In this document: positions 50,401 through 59,486 of the stretch, in pieces
Layout: each line of letters begins with the position of its first letter
Numbering within the stretch: the stretch's first letter is position 1
Source: Anaeromassilibacillus sp001305115
GTDB lineage: Bacteria > Bacillota > Clostridia > Oscillospirales > Acutalibacteraceae
Assembly: GCA_042854365.1 (NCBI GenBank)
Contig: AP031437.1
Span: forward strand, 3,162,001-3,226,000
Length of the DNA: 64,000 nucleotides
Direction of reading: 5' to 3'
Position numbers and translations under genes: made by a program
Notes under the pieces: generated by a model
Database searches by the model: none
Told to the model about the DNA's origin: nothing
The model's input: the letters and a program-made list of their open reading frames with translations, nothing else

Positions 50401-51387
50401 TTACAGCGGATATTTGCGCAGACGCATGCCCTGTACCGGTACTTTCATCTGAACGGCAGTCGGTACGGCTTCATACAGCACATTATCGATTCGAATCAAC
50501 GGCACAGCCCCCTGGCGTAAAACCGTATAGTGATGGCCGTATTGGGCCAAGCGCGCTTCTACGTCCTGTAGGCGCTGTTCCTTGTTCTCAAACCAAGCTT
50601 CTGTTTCAATAAAGATCGATTGTGAACGCTCCAAAAAAGGAAATACAAAGTCCACACCCGTGCCTATCGGAGTGGAAAAGGCTTCCTTCTTCCCTCGTAA
50701 AAAGTTTTTAACCGCAATTTCCGGAGCCCGATGAATATCTATAGCCAAAATGGCCCGAGCCATAGCATTGGTCTGATACAGTTGTGTCATGCGCTGTGCC
50801 ACACGTTTTAACTCCTCTTTGGAGAAAAAGTCATATAGGCAACTGCTCTCGCGAAGAAGCCAAAGCATCAGAATAGTTTCATCGGTCATCTCGCCGTCCT
50901 CCAAAATCTCAGCGCGCAATCCCTCTGTAATGCGGGTATAGGCCTCTTCATTGCTCCGGTATTCCCGCATCGTCACACTGGCTGTCACATAGTTCATATC
51001 ACAGCCGAGCAGGTTTGGAATTTCCTCCAAGAGATCCATTCCTTTGAGGGGATCCGCAAAGGAGCTTTCTATTCTTTTTAATATTCTATTGGAAAAATGT
51101 ATAACTTGCTTCAATCGTTCCGGCAGCGCCGTTTGAAGGCCTTCTTTTCTTTTCAGTAGCTCCCGTAATACCTCCTGTTGATGCGGAACCGCGGCGAGGT
51201 TTTCCACATCTTCTTCGGAAATGGTGGAAAATGGGCCCTGTAAGTTCCCCTGATCCAGTTCCCATTCCAAAATAGCCGCAGCCGCCATACACCGAACAGC
51301 AATTTTCTTCGCCGTTGTCATATGCAAGCTATCCTGTGCATTCAGTGCCAGCAAGGCGAAGCCTTGTGCAAAGGTCCATTCTCTCAT
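50401..51387 (-). CDS. Conserved protein of unknown function, GPP34-like N-terminus possible
   Basis: 328 residues, soluble, mostly helical. The first 45 residues (FAQGFALLALNAQDSLHMTT, KIAVRCMAAAAILEWELDQ) resemble the start of GOLPH3/GPP34-type proteins, but the rest I do not recognise. A charged helix with EVLRELLKRKEGLQTALPER and a beta-rich C-terminal third (GTGVDFVFPFLERSQSIFIE, HYTVLRQGAVPLIRIDNVLY) are visible. No signal peptide or membrane segment. Pairs with the short MerR-like gene downstream. Confidence 0.6.
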   Translation of the reverse strand: MREWTFAQGFALLALNAQDSLHMTTAKKIAVRCMAAAAILEWELDQGNLQGPFSTISEEDVENLAAVPHQQEVLRELLKRKEGLQTALPERLKQVIHFSNRILKRIESSFADPLKGMDLLEEIPNLLGCDMNYVTASVTMREYRSNEEAYTRITEGLRAEILEDGEMTDETILMLWLLRESSCLYDFFSKEELKRVAQRMTQLYQTNAMARAILAIDIHRAPEIAVKNFLRGKKEAFSTPIGTGVDFVFPFLERSQSIFIETEAWFENKEQRLQDVEARLAQYGHHYTVLRQGAVPLIRIDNVLYEAVPTAVQMKVPVQGMRLRKYPL

Positions 51388-52057
51388 CCTATATTCCTCC
51401 CCTTTATCAAGACAAGCAGCCCGTCACTTATTACTTACTACTTACGATTTAAGTATAACGTATTGCCCTTTCTTTGTCAACATAGAATTCCTAATTTTAT
51501 ATATTGGGTTTTATTGAGTGCATAGAAACCATTTGTTTGATTCTTCATCCCTATGGGCCATCTTGCTCCTGTTCAGCAAATGTGAAACAGATTTACGGAT
51601 GGGGATTGTGTCAGGGACTTTGGAGAATTGCCACCCGGATGGTTTGGGCTGTCTGATTGTCACCATGTTGCTGAAACATACGGAACACCCTGGGATATAT
51701 ACTACGCTACAAGCAGCAATCCTTTCGGTTTCTGATATTGTATGAACCCCTTTCAAGTTTTAAGGACCTTCGCTCTACTTGACCTTTTCCAGCCAAGGTC
51801 AGGTATCGTACTTCAAGGGGACCATCGTACGGCCACTGTATCGCTGCATTTTCAATGGCATGTATCGAAAAAAGTAAAAGTGGAGTACCGTTTCCTTAGA
51901 TACAGAATGGTTCCCCGCGTTCCACTGATATCCGTACATGTTTTGATGCAAGTAAACAGGCAAATGCCCATGGGCCGGAAAAATACATTCCACCCACGGG
52001 CATTTGAGATGTTCGATTTTTTTCACCGCAGTAAGGCAATAAGGGGACATCGGTCTT
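51388..52057. other. Intergenic region between the unknown gene and hcp
   Basis: 670 bp. Contains a hairpin CAAATGCCC...GGGCATTTG (about 51960-52010) in the right place to terminate hcp. Plus- and minus-strand frames here are short and family-less. Nothing else supportable. Confidence 0.5.
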
Positions 52058-53668
52058 TTATTGACCGATCTTACAGTCCAGCTGATCCCAATTCCGAAGT
52101 TCCTGCTCTCCACAGGGGGTCAGATGGAACTTTTCGGATAGAAGGTTCAGCACGTTGGGCGAAATAAATGCCGGAAGCGTCGGACCGATATGGATGTTCT
52201 GAATTCCCAAATAGAGCAGGGACAACAAAATACATACCGCTTTCTGTTCATACCACGAGAGCACCAAAGTCAAAGGAAGATCGTTTACTCCACATCCAAA
52301 GGCTTCTGCCAGTGCGGTAGCAACCTTGATGGCTCCAAACGCATCGTTACACTGGCCCATATCCATCAACCGCGGTAAACCGCCGATCTCCCCCAGGTCC
52401 AGATCGTTAAACCGGTACTTCCCGCAGGCCAACGTCAAAATAACGGTATCTTTGGGTGTATTTTTGACAAACTCTGTATAGGCATTTCGGCCTGGACGCG
52501 CTCCATCACAGCCGCCAACCAAATAAAAGTGCCGGATAGCGCCCGCCTTAACGGCCTCGACCACCCGATCTGCCACGGACAGGATCGTTCCATGGCCAAA
52601 TCCGGTTGTGACTTGTGTCCCCCCATTGATTCCAGTCATCGGATGTTCCTCTGAATATCCTCCCAATTCCAGGGCTTTTTCAATCACAGGGGTAAAATCG
52701 CGCTCTTCCCCGATGTGTACCATTTCCGGATAAGCCACCACTTCTGTAGTAAATATACGGTCAGCATAGTTCGCTCTGGGCGGCATCAGGCAGTTGGTCG
52801 TAAACAGAACCGGAGCCGGAATATCTTGAAATTCTTTCTGTTGGTTCTGCCAAGCGGTTCCAAAATTCCCTTTCAAGTGTGGGTAGGCTTTGAGTTTCGG
52901 ATAGGCATGTGCGGGCAACATCTCGCCATGCGTATAAATGTTAATCCCTCTCCCCTTTGTCTGTTCCAGCAGTGCATGCAAATCAAACAAATCATGGCCG
53001 GATACAACAATAAATGGTCCCTTCTCGATGGTCAATGGAACCGTGGTGGGTTGTGGCGTTCCGTAAGTCTCTGTATTTGCCCGATCCAACAATTCCATGC
53101 ATTTCAGATTGACGCGTCCAGCCTCCAGCACCAATGGCAGGAGGTATTCCATATCCGCATCCTCCCCGACGGCAAACAGCCCGCGATAGAAGAAGTTATT
53201 TACTTCCTCGTCCGTGTAACCGAGAACACGGGCATGGTAAGCGTAAGCAGCCATACCGCGAAGGCCAAAGAGTAGAAGCGACTTGAGGGACCTGATGTCC
53301 ACATCCGGCTCGTTCCAAAGTTGTTCCATGTCGTAATCTGCATTGTGGGAACAAGGGGAAGCGCAACCGCTACATCCCGGAAGCAACGACTCCTTTTCTG
53401 CATGGACAGCATCTATTTGGCGTTGCACAACTTGCGCGTCAAAGCAAACATTTGTAATCGTAGTGAATAAGCCTTCAAGCATTACCCGGTGGGTGGACTC
53501 TGTCACCTCATGGCCATCGGAAGCGCGCGCCAAACCAATGAGTGCGCCAGTCAGTTGGTCCTGCAGTGCCGCTACATGGGCATCTTTTCCGCAGACCCCT
53601 CGCGCACCCGTACATCCAGAACAACCGGCTGTTTGTTCACATTGATAACAAAACATTTTTGGATTCAT
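52058..53668 (-). CDS. hcp: Hybrid cluster protein (hydroxylamine reductase)
   Basis: 536 residues from ATG 53668 (GGAGGG upstream). N-terminal Cys set FCYQCEQTAGCSGCTGARGVCGK binds the cubane cluster; later blocks for the hybrid Fe-S-O cluster include VSGHDLFDLHALLEQTKGRG, YTHGEMLPAHAYPKLK, FTTNCLMPPRANYADRIFTT, HFYLVGGCDGARPGRNAYTE and LACGKYRFNDLDLGEIGGLP. HCPs reduce hydroxylamine in vitro and nitric oxide in vivo and act as S-nitrosylases in some species. Cytoplasmic. Downstream of a ferredoxin gene in one operon and next to a Crp/Fnr regulator, the usual HcpR arrangement. Confidence 0.96.
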   Translation of the reverse strand: MNPKMFCYQCEQTAGCSGCTGARGVCGKDAHVAALQDQLTGALIGLARASDGHEVTESTHRVMLEGLFTTITNVCFDAQVVQRQIDAVHAEKESLLPGCSGCASPCSHNADYDMEQLWNEPDVDIRSLKSLLLFGLRGMAAYAYHARVLGYTDEEVNNFFYRGLFAVGEDADMEYLLPLVLEAGRVNLKCMELLDRANTETYGTPQPTTVPLTIEKGPFIVVSGHDLFDLHALLEQTKGRGINIYTHGEMLPAHAYPKLKAYPHLKGNFGTAWQNQQKEFQDIPAPVLFTTNCLMPPRANYADRIFTTEVVAYPEMVHIGEERDFTPVIEKALELGGYSEEHPMTGINGGTQVTTGFGHGTILSVADRVVEAVKAGAIRHFYLVGGCDGARPGRNAYTEFVKNTPKDTVILTLACGKYRFNDLDLGEIGGLPRLMDMGQCNDAFGAIKVATALAEAFGCGVNDLPLTLVLSWYEQKAVCILLSLLYLGIQNIHIGPTLPAFISPNVLNLLSEKFHLTPCGEQELRNWDQLDCKIGQ

Positions 53669-53715
53669 AGCAATCCCTCCATCATCTTCCGCTGTTTTCA
53701 ATCGTATTTTTAGCT

Positions 53716-53748
53716 GAAACCCTTGCGTTTACAGGTACGCAGGGTTTA
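53716..53748 (-). terminator. Hairpin between the ferredoxin gene and hcp
   Basis: Minus strand ACCCTGCGT...ACGCAAGGGT begins right after the ferredoxin stop codon and is not followed by a long T-run, so partial termination or RNA processing is more likely than a full stop. Confidence 0.5.
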
Positions 53749-54444
53749 CCTCGATAAAATAGAACCGCTGGTAGAGAGAACGACCACCTGCCAGGGAATC
53801 AGCTTTCCGCTCTGCTGCAAGGCGCGCTTCACCGCCTGTTCAATCCCGCCACAGCAAGGTACCTCCATGCGGACGACCGTTACACTTTGAATATCGTTTT
53901 GCCGGAGAATCTCTGTCAGCTTTTCCGCATAATCCCCTTCGTCCAATTTTGGACAACCGATCAGAGTCACGCGGCCGCGCATAAACTCGCGGTGAAAATC
54001 CCCGCAGGCATAGGCCGTACAGTCGGCAGCAATCAACAAACTCGCTCCGTCCAGGTACGGCGCATTCACCGGGACCAATTTTATCTGTACCGGCCATTGG
54101 ATCAATTCACTTGGCAATCCCTCAATCGGTTCTTTTGTTGCCGGAACCGTTCTTTGAATCCGTTTCGCCTGACTTCCCGGACAACCACATGGAAGATTGG
54201 CCGCTTTTGCCATTTTTGCCGCTTCTACGGCAGCCTGATTATAGGCGGGAGCTTCCCGTTCCTCAAAGGAAATTGCTCCTGTCGGACAAGCCGGCAAACA
54301 ATCTCCCAGGCCATCGCAGTAATCCTCACGGAGTAGCTTGGCCTTTCCATTCACTATCCCGATAGCACCTTCGTGACATGCCTCTGCACACAGTCCACAG
54401 CCATCGCATTTAACCTCATCGATTTTAATTATTTTCCGTTTCAT
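53746..54444 (-). CDS. 4Fe-4S dicluster ferredoxin, probable electron donor for Hcp
   Basis: 232 residues from ATG 54444 (GGGAGG upstream). Two ferredoxin motifs: CDGCGLCAEACHEG and CDGLGDCLPACPTG (residues about 10-55), then a third Cys cluster PCGCPGSQ near 90, and a C-terminal domain with LIAADCTAYACGDFHREFMR, LIGCPKLDEGDYAEKL and MEVPCCGGIEQA. The C-terminal part is the domain typical of ferredoxins paired with hcp in Clostridia. Presumably feeds electrons to Hcp. Confidence 0.9.
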   Translation of the reverse strand: MKRKIIKIDEVKCDGCGLCAEACHEGAIGIVNGKAKLLREDYCDGLGDCLPACPTGAISFEEREAPAYNQAAVEAAKMAKAANLPCGCPGSQAKRIQRTVPATKEPIEGLPSELIQWPVQIKLVPVNAPYLDGASLLIAADCTAYACGDFHREFMRGRVTLIGCPKLDEGDYAEKLTEILRQNDIQSVTVVRMEVPCCGGIEQAVKRALQQSGKLIPWQVVVLSTSGSILSR

Positions 54445-54508
54445 TCCAAATTTCCTCCCAGTGAATTCCGGTTTCACTCATTTTCTAGGAATCTTTATCC
54501 GGTTTCAC

Positions 54509-54567
54509 TTGCTTTTGTGCCCTTATCCTACTATACTGAAGAAAACATGTATGTTGGAAATCCAACA
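54509..54567 (+). promoter_or_regulatory. crp-type gene promoter and autoregulatory operator
   Basis: -35 TTGCTT (54509-54514), 17-bp spacer, -10 TATACT (54532-54537). About 15 bases downstream the perfect dyad TGTTGGA-AA-TCCAACA (54552-54567) lies in the leader, where a bound regulator would block transcription. Upstream, CCGGTTTCACT occurs twice (about 54466 and 54498) in the shared region with the ferredoxin gene. Confidence 0.75.
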
Positions 54568-54580
54568 ACAGGAGGAAAAT

Positions 54581-55264
54581 ATGAAAAAATATCAGGAACT
54601 CTTTCGTAAGATCCCCCTGTTTCGGGGAATTACCGATCAAGAACGCGAGACCATGTTGGACTGTCTGCGTGCGCGAGAACAACGCTTTTCAGCGGATTCG
54701 GTTATTCTATTGGCTGGACAAGTCGCTGATTGCGTCGGCATCGTATTGGAAGGGCAGGCGCAGGTCATCCGCGAGGAGTTTTCTGGAAACCGAACCATTT
54801 TGACCGCACTTGGCCCCGGCGATCTATTTGCCGAAGCCTTTGCGTGCGCCTCGGGAGAACACAAAACGCTTCCAGTCACCGTTTTGGCGATTACTGAAAG
54901 CGTCGTCCTGTTGATGGATTATCGAAAGATTCTACATGCCTGTCCTTCGGGCTGTAGTTTTCATCAAAAACTGGTAGAAAACATGCTTGCCGTCGTTGCG
55001 GACAAAAATCTGATGCTAAACCGCCGCCTGGGTCATCTCTCCAAGCGCAGTACGCGCGAAAAACTGCTCTCCTACCTTTCGGAACAAGCGACCTTACACG
55101 ATAGCGCAGATTTCTATATTCCATTTGACCGGCAGGAATTGGCGGACTATCTCTGCGTGGAGCGCAGTGCCATGTCCGCAGTGCTGTCAAAATTACGCGC
55201 TGAGGGGCTTTTAGAAGTGGAGCGCAATCATTTCCATTTAAAATCCTCGTGGGAAGTGGTATGA
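54581..55264 (+). CDS. Crp/Fnr family regulator (HcpR-like)
   Basis: 227 residues from ATG 54581 (AGGAGG five bases upstream). Cyclic-nucleotide-binding-like domain at about 10-130 (GPGDLFAEAFACASGEHK), a dimerization helix, and a C-terminal winged helix with FDRQELADYLCVERSAMSAVLSKLRAEGLLEVERNHFHL. No Fe-S Cys cluster at the N-terminus, so it is not a classical FNR; HcpR proteins often bind heme to sense NO. Divergent from the ferredoxin-hcp operon, which it probably activates. Its last 160 bp are multiplied downstream. Confidence 0.9.
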   Translation: MKKYQELFRKIPLFRGITDQERETMLDCLRAREQRFSADSVILLAGQVADCVGIVLEGQAQVIREEFSGNRTILTALGPGDLFAEAFACASGEHKTLPVTVLAITESVVLLMDYRKILHACPSGCSFHQKLVENMLAVVADKNLMLNRRLGHLSKRSTREKLLSYLSEQATLHDSADFYIPFDRQELADYLCVERSAMSAVLSKLRAEGLLEVERNHFHLKSSWEVV

Positions 55265-55279
55265 AACGTTTAGCTTCCC

Positions 55280-56088
55280 ATTCCATTTGACCGGCTGAAA
55301 CGGGCGGACGATCTCTATATAGCGCACTGTGCTCTGTCGCAGTGCTGTCTAACCTACAGGTTGGAAGGGATTTGGAAAGTAAAACACAATCATTTCCACT
55401 TAAAATCCTGATGGAAAGTGGTATGAAACGTTTAGCTTCCCATTCCATTTGACCGGCTGAAATAGGCGGACGATCTCTATGTAGCGCGCTGTGCTCTGTC
55501 GCAGTGCTGTCTAAACTACATGTTGGAAGGGATTTGGAAAGTAAAACGCAATCATTTCCATTTAAAATCCTCATGGAAAGTGGTATGAAACGTTTAGCTT
55601 TCCATTCCATTTGACCAGCTGAAACGGGCGAACGATTTCTATTTAGCGCGCTGTGCTCTGTCGCAATGCTGTCAAAATTATGCGCTGAGGGACTCTTAGA
55701 GGTAGAACACAATCATTTCCACTTAAAATCCTCGTGGGAAGTGGTATGAAACGTTTAGCTTCCCATTCCATTTGACCGGCTGAAACGGGCGAACGATTTC
55801 TATGTAGTGCATTGTGCTATGTCCGCAGTGCTGTCTAAACTACGTGCCGAGGGGCTTTTAGAAGTGAAGTGCAATCATTTCCACTTAAAATCCTGATGGA
55901 AAGTAGTATCAAACGTTCAGCCTCCCATTCCATTTGACCAGCTGAAACGGGCGAACGATTTCTATGTAGCGCATTGTGCTATGTCCGCAGTGCTGTCAAA
56001 ACTACAGGTTGGAAGGGCTTTTAGAAGTGGAACGCAATCATTTCCACTTAAAATCCTGATGGAAAGTGGTATGAAGCGTTCACCATCG
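55280..56088 (+). repeat. Tandem array of Crp/Fnr gene tails, five extra units, period 162 bp
   Basis: The gene's own unit starts at 55118 (ATTCCATTTGACC); copies start at 55280, 55442, 55604, 55765 and 55927, i.e. 162, 162, 162, 161 and 162 bp. They correspond to the winged-helix part, stop codon and 40 bases after it. Unlike the DUF4261 tails, the frame is degenerate (e.g. FDRLKRADDLYIAHCALSQC), but total length per unit is kept. The stop-codon region forms TGGRAAG...CTTYCCA in most units, with matched changes in one unit. Confidence 0.9.
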
Positions 56089-56408
56089 AATGAAGAACAA
56101 AAATCCAGTATGGTTTGCCATCCTACAAAAACAAGCGGAAGCCCTTTGAATAGACCCCCACCAGCTTTGCTAGTGGTTTTACAGAAGCGGGCAAAGCCCT
56201 ATGATACTAGCCACACCTCAAGGCGTTGGTACGGTCTGCCACATGCGAAAGATGGTTACTTGCTACCCGTAAACGGGTCTAGGTAATCTTTGGGTAGCAT
56301 CTGATCCGAAATCGAATCCTCTTTCAGTTGGTTGTGGATCTATTCCGCAATTCTTTTCGCATTCTTACTCGCTATATCAACGTAACACCCGCGGCGCAAA
56401 ACTTCCGG
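56089..56408 (-). other. Degenerate coding relic
   Basis: On the minus strand a protein-like frame is broken by stops: KNAKRIAE, stop, IHNQLKEDSISDQMLPKDYL, DPFTGSK, stop, ... GFARFCKTTSKAGGG. The pattern looks like a decayed transposase or phage-type gene; I cannot name the family. Confidence 0.3.
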
Positions 56409-56473
56409 TTAGCTTAATAGCGATAGGGATACCCTGATTCTTGCGGCGACTGTCCCTATAAAAAATATTCATT
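56409..56473 (+). repeat. Dispersed palindromic 65-bp repeat, copy 3
   Basis: TTAGCTTAATAGCGATAGGG ... GCGGCGACTGTCCCTATAAA AAATATTCAT. Confidence 0.7.
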
Positions 56474-57202
56474 TGCTTATTTGTGGTATAGATATATCGA
56501 ATAACTGCCACAAATAAATTGTAAATATCCCTATCACTGTTACACTTTGTCCTATTTGTATTTGGAATGAGCATGACAGTCAGCTGAAATTGCCTACAAA
56601 GATAAGTAAGCGCAGATTGTTCAGATAATTATTGCATATATTTGCCTATATACAGGCAAATACGGCGAACCGACATGCCTGTTGAAATAATCAGATTACC
56701 TTTCCTTGGAGAAAGCTCACAAACTGGATACACTCATCTTCGACGGTATTCCTGCCAGCATATGCAATGGTACGGGTATACTTCTGTCTCTACAATTGTT
56801 ACCCATTTCCCGTTGTATAACTCTCTCAGTAGTATTTCTATTTCTTACACAGTTTTCTTATACAATATTTTCCTCTAGTCCTTCAGGACAATGCTATACT
56901 GTTCTGAATTCCATATTTCACGATAAGGAAAGGTCATATGGAACAGGATTTTTCTTTTTTGATAAATTTACGGAACAGATTTGTTTCGATTCCTATAGAC
57001 AAAACAATATGGTACTTGCAGTTCCAGTTCGTTTGTGCGAGACTATTCCGTTGTCAATTGGCTTCATACCTTTTGTCCTCCCTTTGATACTTCTGTGCAG
57101 TTGGCAGACCGCATTCCTATTGTATCAAAAGGAAATCTTATTCCTATGCAACTAAAGCTTGTTTGAACTCCTCAGCACGGCCGGGGATTTTTGAGATACA
57201 AC
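56474..57202. other. Intergenic region
   Basis: 730 bp, AT-rich on the left. Plus-strand frames at 56642 and 56706 are not preceded by ribosome binding sites and have scrambled, Phe/Cys-rich compositions. No gene or RNA I can support. Confidence 0.45.
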
Positions 57203-57243
57203 AAAAAAGAACTGGCTCTGCTATTTCAGAGCCAGTTCTTTTC
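57203..57243 (-). terminator. Terminator of the acyl-ACP thioesterase gene
   Basis: AAAAGAACTGGCTCTG / CAGAGCCAGTTCTTTT, 14-bp stem overlapping the stop codon. Confidence 0.9.
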
Positions 57244-57969
57244 ATGCAATTGTACCTTTGCTGAGAAACTCAATCCACGTTCATGATCGCCATACAGGAC
57301 AAAATCTCCATTTTCTATATACCCTCCATAGATCTTGAGCGTCTCCCCCAGTTTACTTTCACTGACATAACTGATATGAATGTGTTTCATGCTTTGTTGG
57401 CGCATCTCCGAAGGCAAGAAATCCATCAGAATATCTCCATAAACGGCGTTGTTTAGATGGCAGTTAAAATCCAAATCGGAATAGTAAATGGGGCGTTCTC
57501 CCAAAAGCGGAAGATTTTCCGGCAGTACCAGGCGTTCCACCCGGTCCTCGGAGTCCACCTTTCCACCCTTAAAAATATTGTACGCCAAAAATACCTTGGG
57601 GCGGAGGATCTTATGGGTCTCCGGATCTGCGGAAACCGACGTCTGCATAATGCGGACAATTTCCTCTCCATCGGCATAAAACACAAAATCCCGATAAAAC
57701 TGTACCCCGGCTGTGCCGCATGGATGGGTTTTGATGGTCAAAACATCATTGTGGACCGGCATACGCTTGATTGATACACTGTAATTCGTAAACAAAAAAA
57801 CGATCCCGTCCGCTTTTAAGCGCTCATATCCAATGCCAAGCGCGCCCAGGTGCTGTTCACTGGTCTCCTGCGCCATCCGTAACAGCACACTCAGTTTTAT
57901 TTTTGCATTCGCCCCTACCTCATAGCTCGCCACTTGTACGGTACGGCTATATTCTTCGATGGTAACCAT
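57226..57969 (-). CDS. Acyl-ACP thioesterase
   Basis: 247 residues, double hot-dog fold. First domain: AKIKLSVLLRMAQETSEQHL, IVFLFTNYSVSIKRMPVHND; second: IYYSDLDFNCHLNNAVYGDILMDFLP, where the D-x-N-x-H-x-N-N set is the catalytic signature. Hydrolyses fatty acyl-ACP to release free fatty acid for lipid or other use. ATG at 57969 behind GGAGGAG. Monocistronic with own terminator. Confidence 0.92.
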   Translation of the reverse strand: MVTIEEYSRTVQVASYEVGANAKIKLSVLLRMAQETSEQHLGALGIGYERLKADGIVFLFTNYSVSIKRMPVHNDVLTIKTHPCGTAGVQFYRDFVFYADGEEIVRIMQTSVSADPETHKILRPKVFLAYNIFKGGKVDSEDRVERLVLPENLPLLGERPIYYSDLDFNCHLNNAVYGDILMDFLPSEMRQQSMKHIHISYVSESKLGETLKIYGGYIENGDFVLYGDHERGLSFSAKVQLHEKNWL

Positions 57970-58008
57970 CCAACTCCTCCTTTTCCTGTTCTCTTGTAAA
58001 AGAATTGC

Positions 58009-58043
58009 AATCCCCCGGACACTTAAACCAGTGCCGGGGGATT
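58009..58043 (-). terminator. Terminator of serS
   Basis: AATCCCCCGG ... CCGGGGGATT hairpin (with an inner CAC.TGG/CCA.GTG helix). Confidence 0.85.
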
Positions 58044-58151
58044 ATATCCGTCCCTCTTCCCAATGTTCAAGAACGATTTCCTACCAAGTATCACATTTTA
58101 CGGGAAGGCAACCGCTCGAATCGTTCGTACAAAGCCGTATGGGACAAAGAC

Positions 58152-59429
58152 TTATCGAATCACGTCAATACCCATATACGGACGCAAGATTTCCGGTACG
58201 GTGATACTACCGTCCGCGTTCTGATACTGTTCGACGATGGCCGGCATCACGCGGCTGGTTGCTAATCCGGATGCATTCAGAGTATTGACAAAATGCAGTT
58301 TTCCATCCTCCCCGCGATACTTCATATTCCCGCGGCGAGCTTGATAATCGCGCGCATTGGATGCGGAACTGACCTCTTTGTAGATTCCCATGCTGGGGAT
58401 CCAGACCTCAATGTCATAGGTGCGCGCCATGGAGAAGGAACAATCGCCTGCGGCAAGTTTGCTCAGGCGGTAATGAAGCCCCAATTCCTGTACAAGGCGC
58501 TCTGCCTTGCCAACCATTTCTTCAAATGCCGCATCGGAGCCTTCGGGCGTTGTATATTGAACCATTTCCACTTTATTAAACTGATGGCCGCGGATCATAC
58601 CACGCTCTTCCGCGCGATAGGAACCCGCTTCGCGGCGATAACACGGAGTATAGGCGATATACTTGCGGGGTAGCTCGTCCAAAGTGAGGACTTCCTCCCG
58701 GTGCAGATTAACCAGCGCTGTCTCCGCAGTCGGCAACATAAACTTGCGGTCTGCGCTGGTAGGATTGGCGATCCAATAGTCCTCTTCCACAAACTTCGGG
58801 AACTGCCCGGCGACATAACCACATTCATAATTCAACATGTGCGGCGGCAGAACCAGCTCATAGCCGTCACCCAAATGCTCGTTGACAAAGAAATTGAGCA
58901 GCGCCCATTCCATACGGGCGCCCCAACCGCGATACAGCCAAGCGCCATTGCCTGCAATCTTGGCGCCGCGCTGGTAATCAATCATCCCATGCGCCTCACA
59001 GAGGTCCACATGGTTCTTCATGGGGAAGTCAAAGACCGGTTTCTCTTTAAAATAATGGAGCGGGACATTTTGCTCCTTACCGCCGGCAACAACATCTTCA
59101 TCCGGCAGGTTCGGCAAGGAAAGCATGAGTTCTTTTTGCTTTTCTTCCAACTCGCCCAGCTCTGCATCGTATTCCTTGATCTCTGCGGATAGAACTTTCA
59201 TCTGCGCCATCAATTCCGTGGTGTCCTGTCCGGCCTTTTTCATCGCCGGAATCTGCTTGGAAGCCGCATTCTGCTCTGCCTTTTTCGCCTCCACCTTTCC
59301 AGTAACCGCACGGCGCTCGACGTCGATCTTCAAGATTGCGTCAATCGAGTCATCCAAATTCATTTCTCTTTTATGAATGGCCGCTTTCACCTTATCCGGT
59401 TCTGTCCGGATCAATTTCAAATCCAACAT
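58152..59429 (-). CDS. serS: Seryl-tRNA synthetase
   Basis: 425 residues, class II. The N-terminal long coiled-coil arm (about 30-100, KAEQNAASKQIPAMKKAGQD) binds the long variable arm of tRNA-Ser; motif 2 RYIAYTPCYRREAGSYRAEERGMIRGHQFNKVEMV and motif 3 NTLNASGLATSRVMPAIVEQ are clear. Charges tRNA-Ser and supplies Ser-tRNA for selenocysteine where present. No T-box leader: only 57 bp separate it from parB, with which it is probably co-transcribed. Confidence 0.97.
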   Translation of the reverse strand: MLDLKLIRTEPDKVKAAIHKREMNLDDSIDAILKIDVERRAVTGKVEAKKAEQNAASKQIPAMKKAGQDTTELMAQMKVLSAEIKEYDAELGELEEKQKELMLSLPNLPDEDVVAGGKEQNVPLHYFKEKPVFDFPMKNHVDLCEAHGMIDYQRGAKIAGNGAWLYRGWGARMEWALLNFFVNEHLGDGYELVLPPHMLNYECGYVAGQFPKFVEEDYWIANPTSADRKFMLPTAETALVNLHREEVLTLDELPRKYIAYTPCYRREAGSYRAEERGMIRGHQFNKVEMVQYTTPEGSDAAFEEMVGKAERLVQELGLHYRLSKLAAGDCSFSMARTYDIEVWIPSMGIYKEVSSASNARDYQARRGNMKYRGEDGKLHFVNTLNASGLATSRVMPAIVEQYQNADGSITVPEILRPYMGIDVIR

Positions 59430-59469
59430 GTTCGTTGCTCCTTTGTCTTCTATATGTGATTATATGGGA

Positions 59470-59485
59470 TGTTTCATGTGAAACA
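59470..59485. promoter_or_regulatory. parS site (one mismatch)
   Basis: TGTTTCATGTGAAACA, differing at one base from the consensus TGTTTCACGTGAAACA. It lies between the parB stop and the serS start. Confidence 0.9.
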
Positions 59486-59486
59486 C

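Noticed and set aside
51742..52167. 141-codon plus-strand frame
   Set aside because: Overlaps hcp antisense, lacks a ribosome binding site and family features.
59430..59486. T-box riboswitch in front of serS
   Set aside because: Only 57 bp to parB, containing a parS site and no T-box hairpins.
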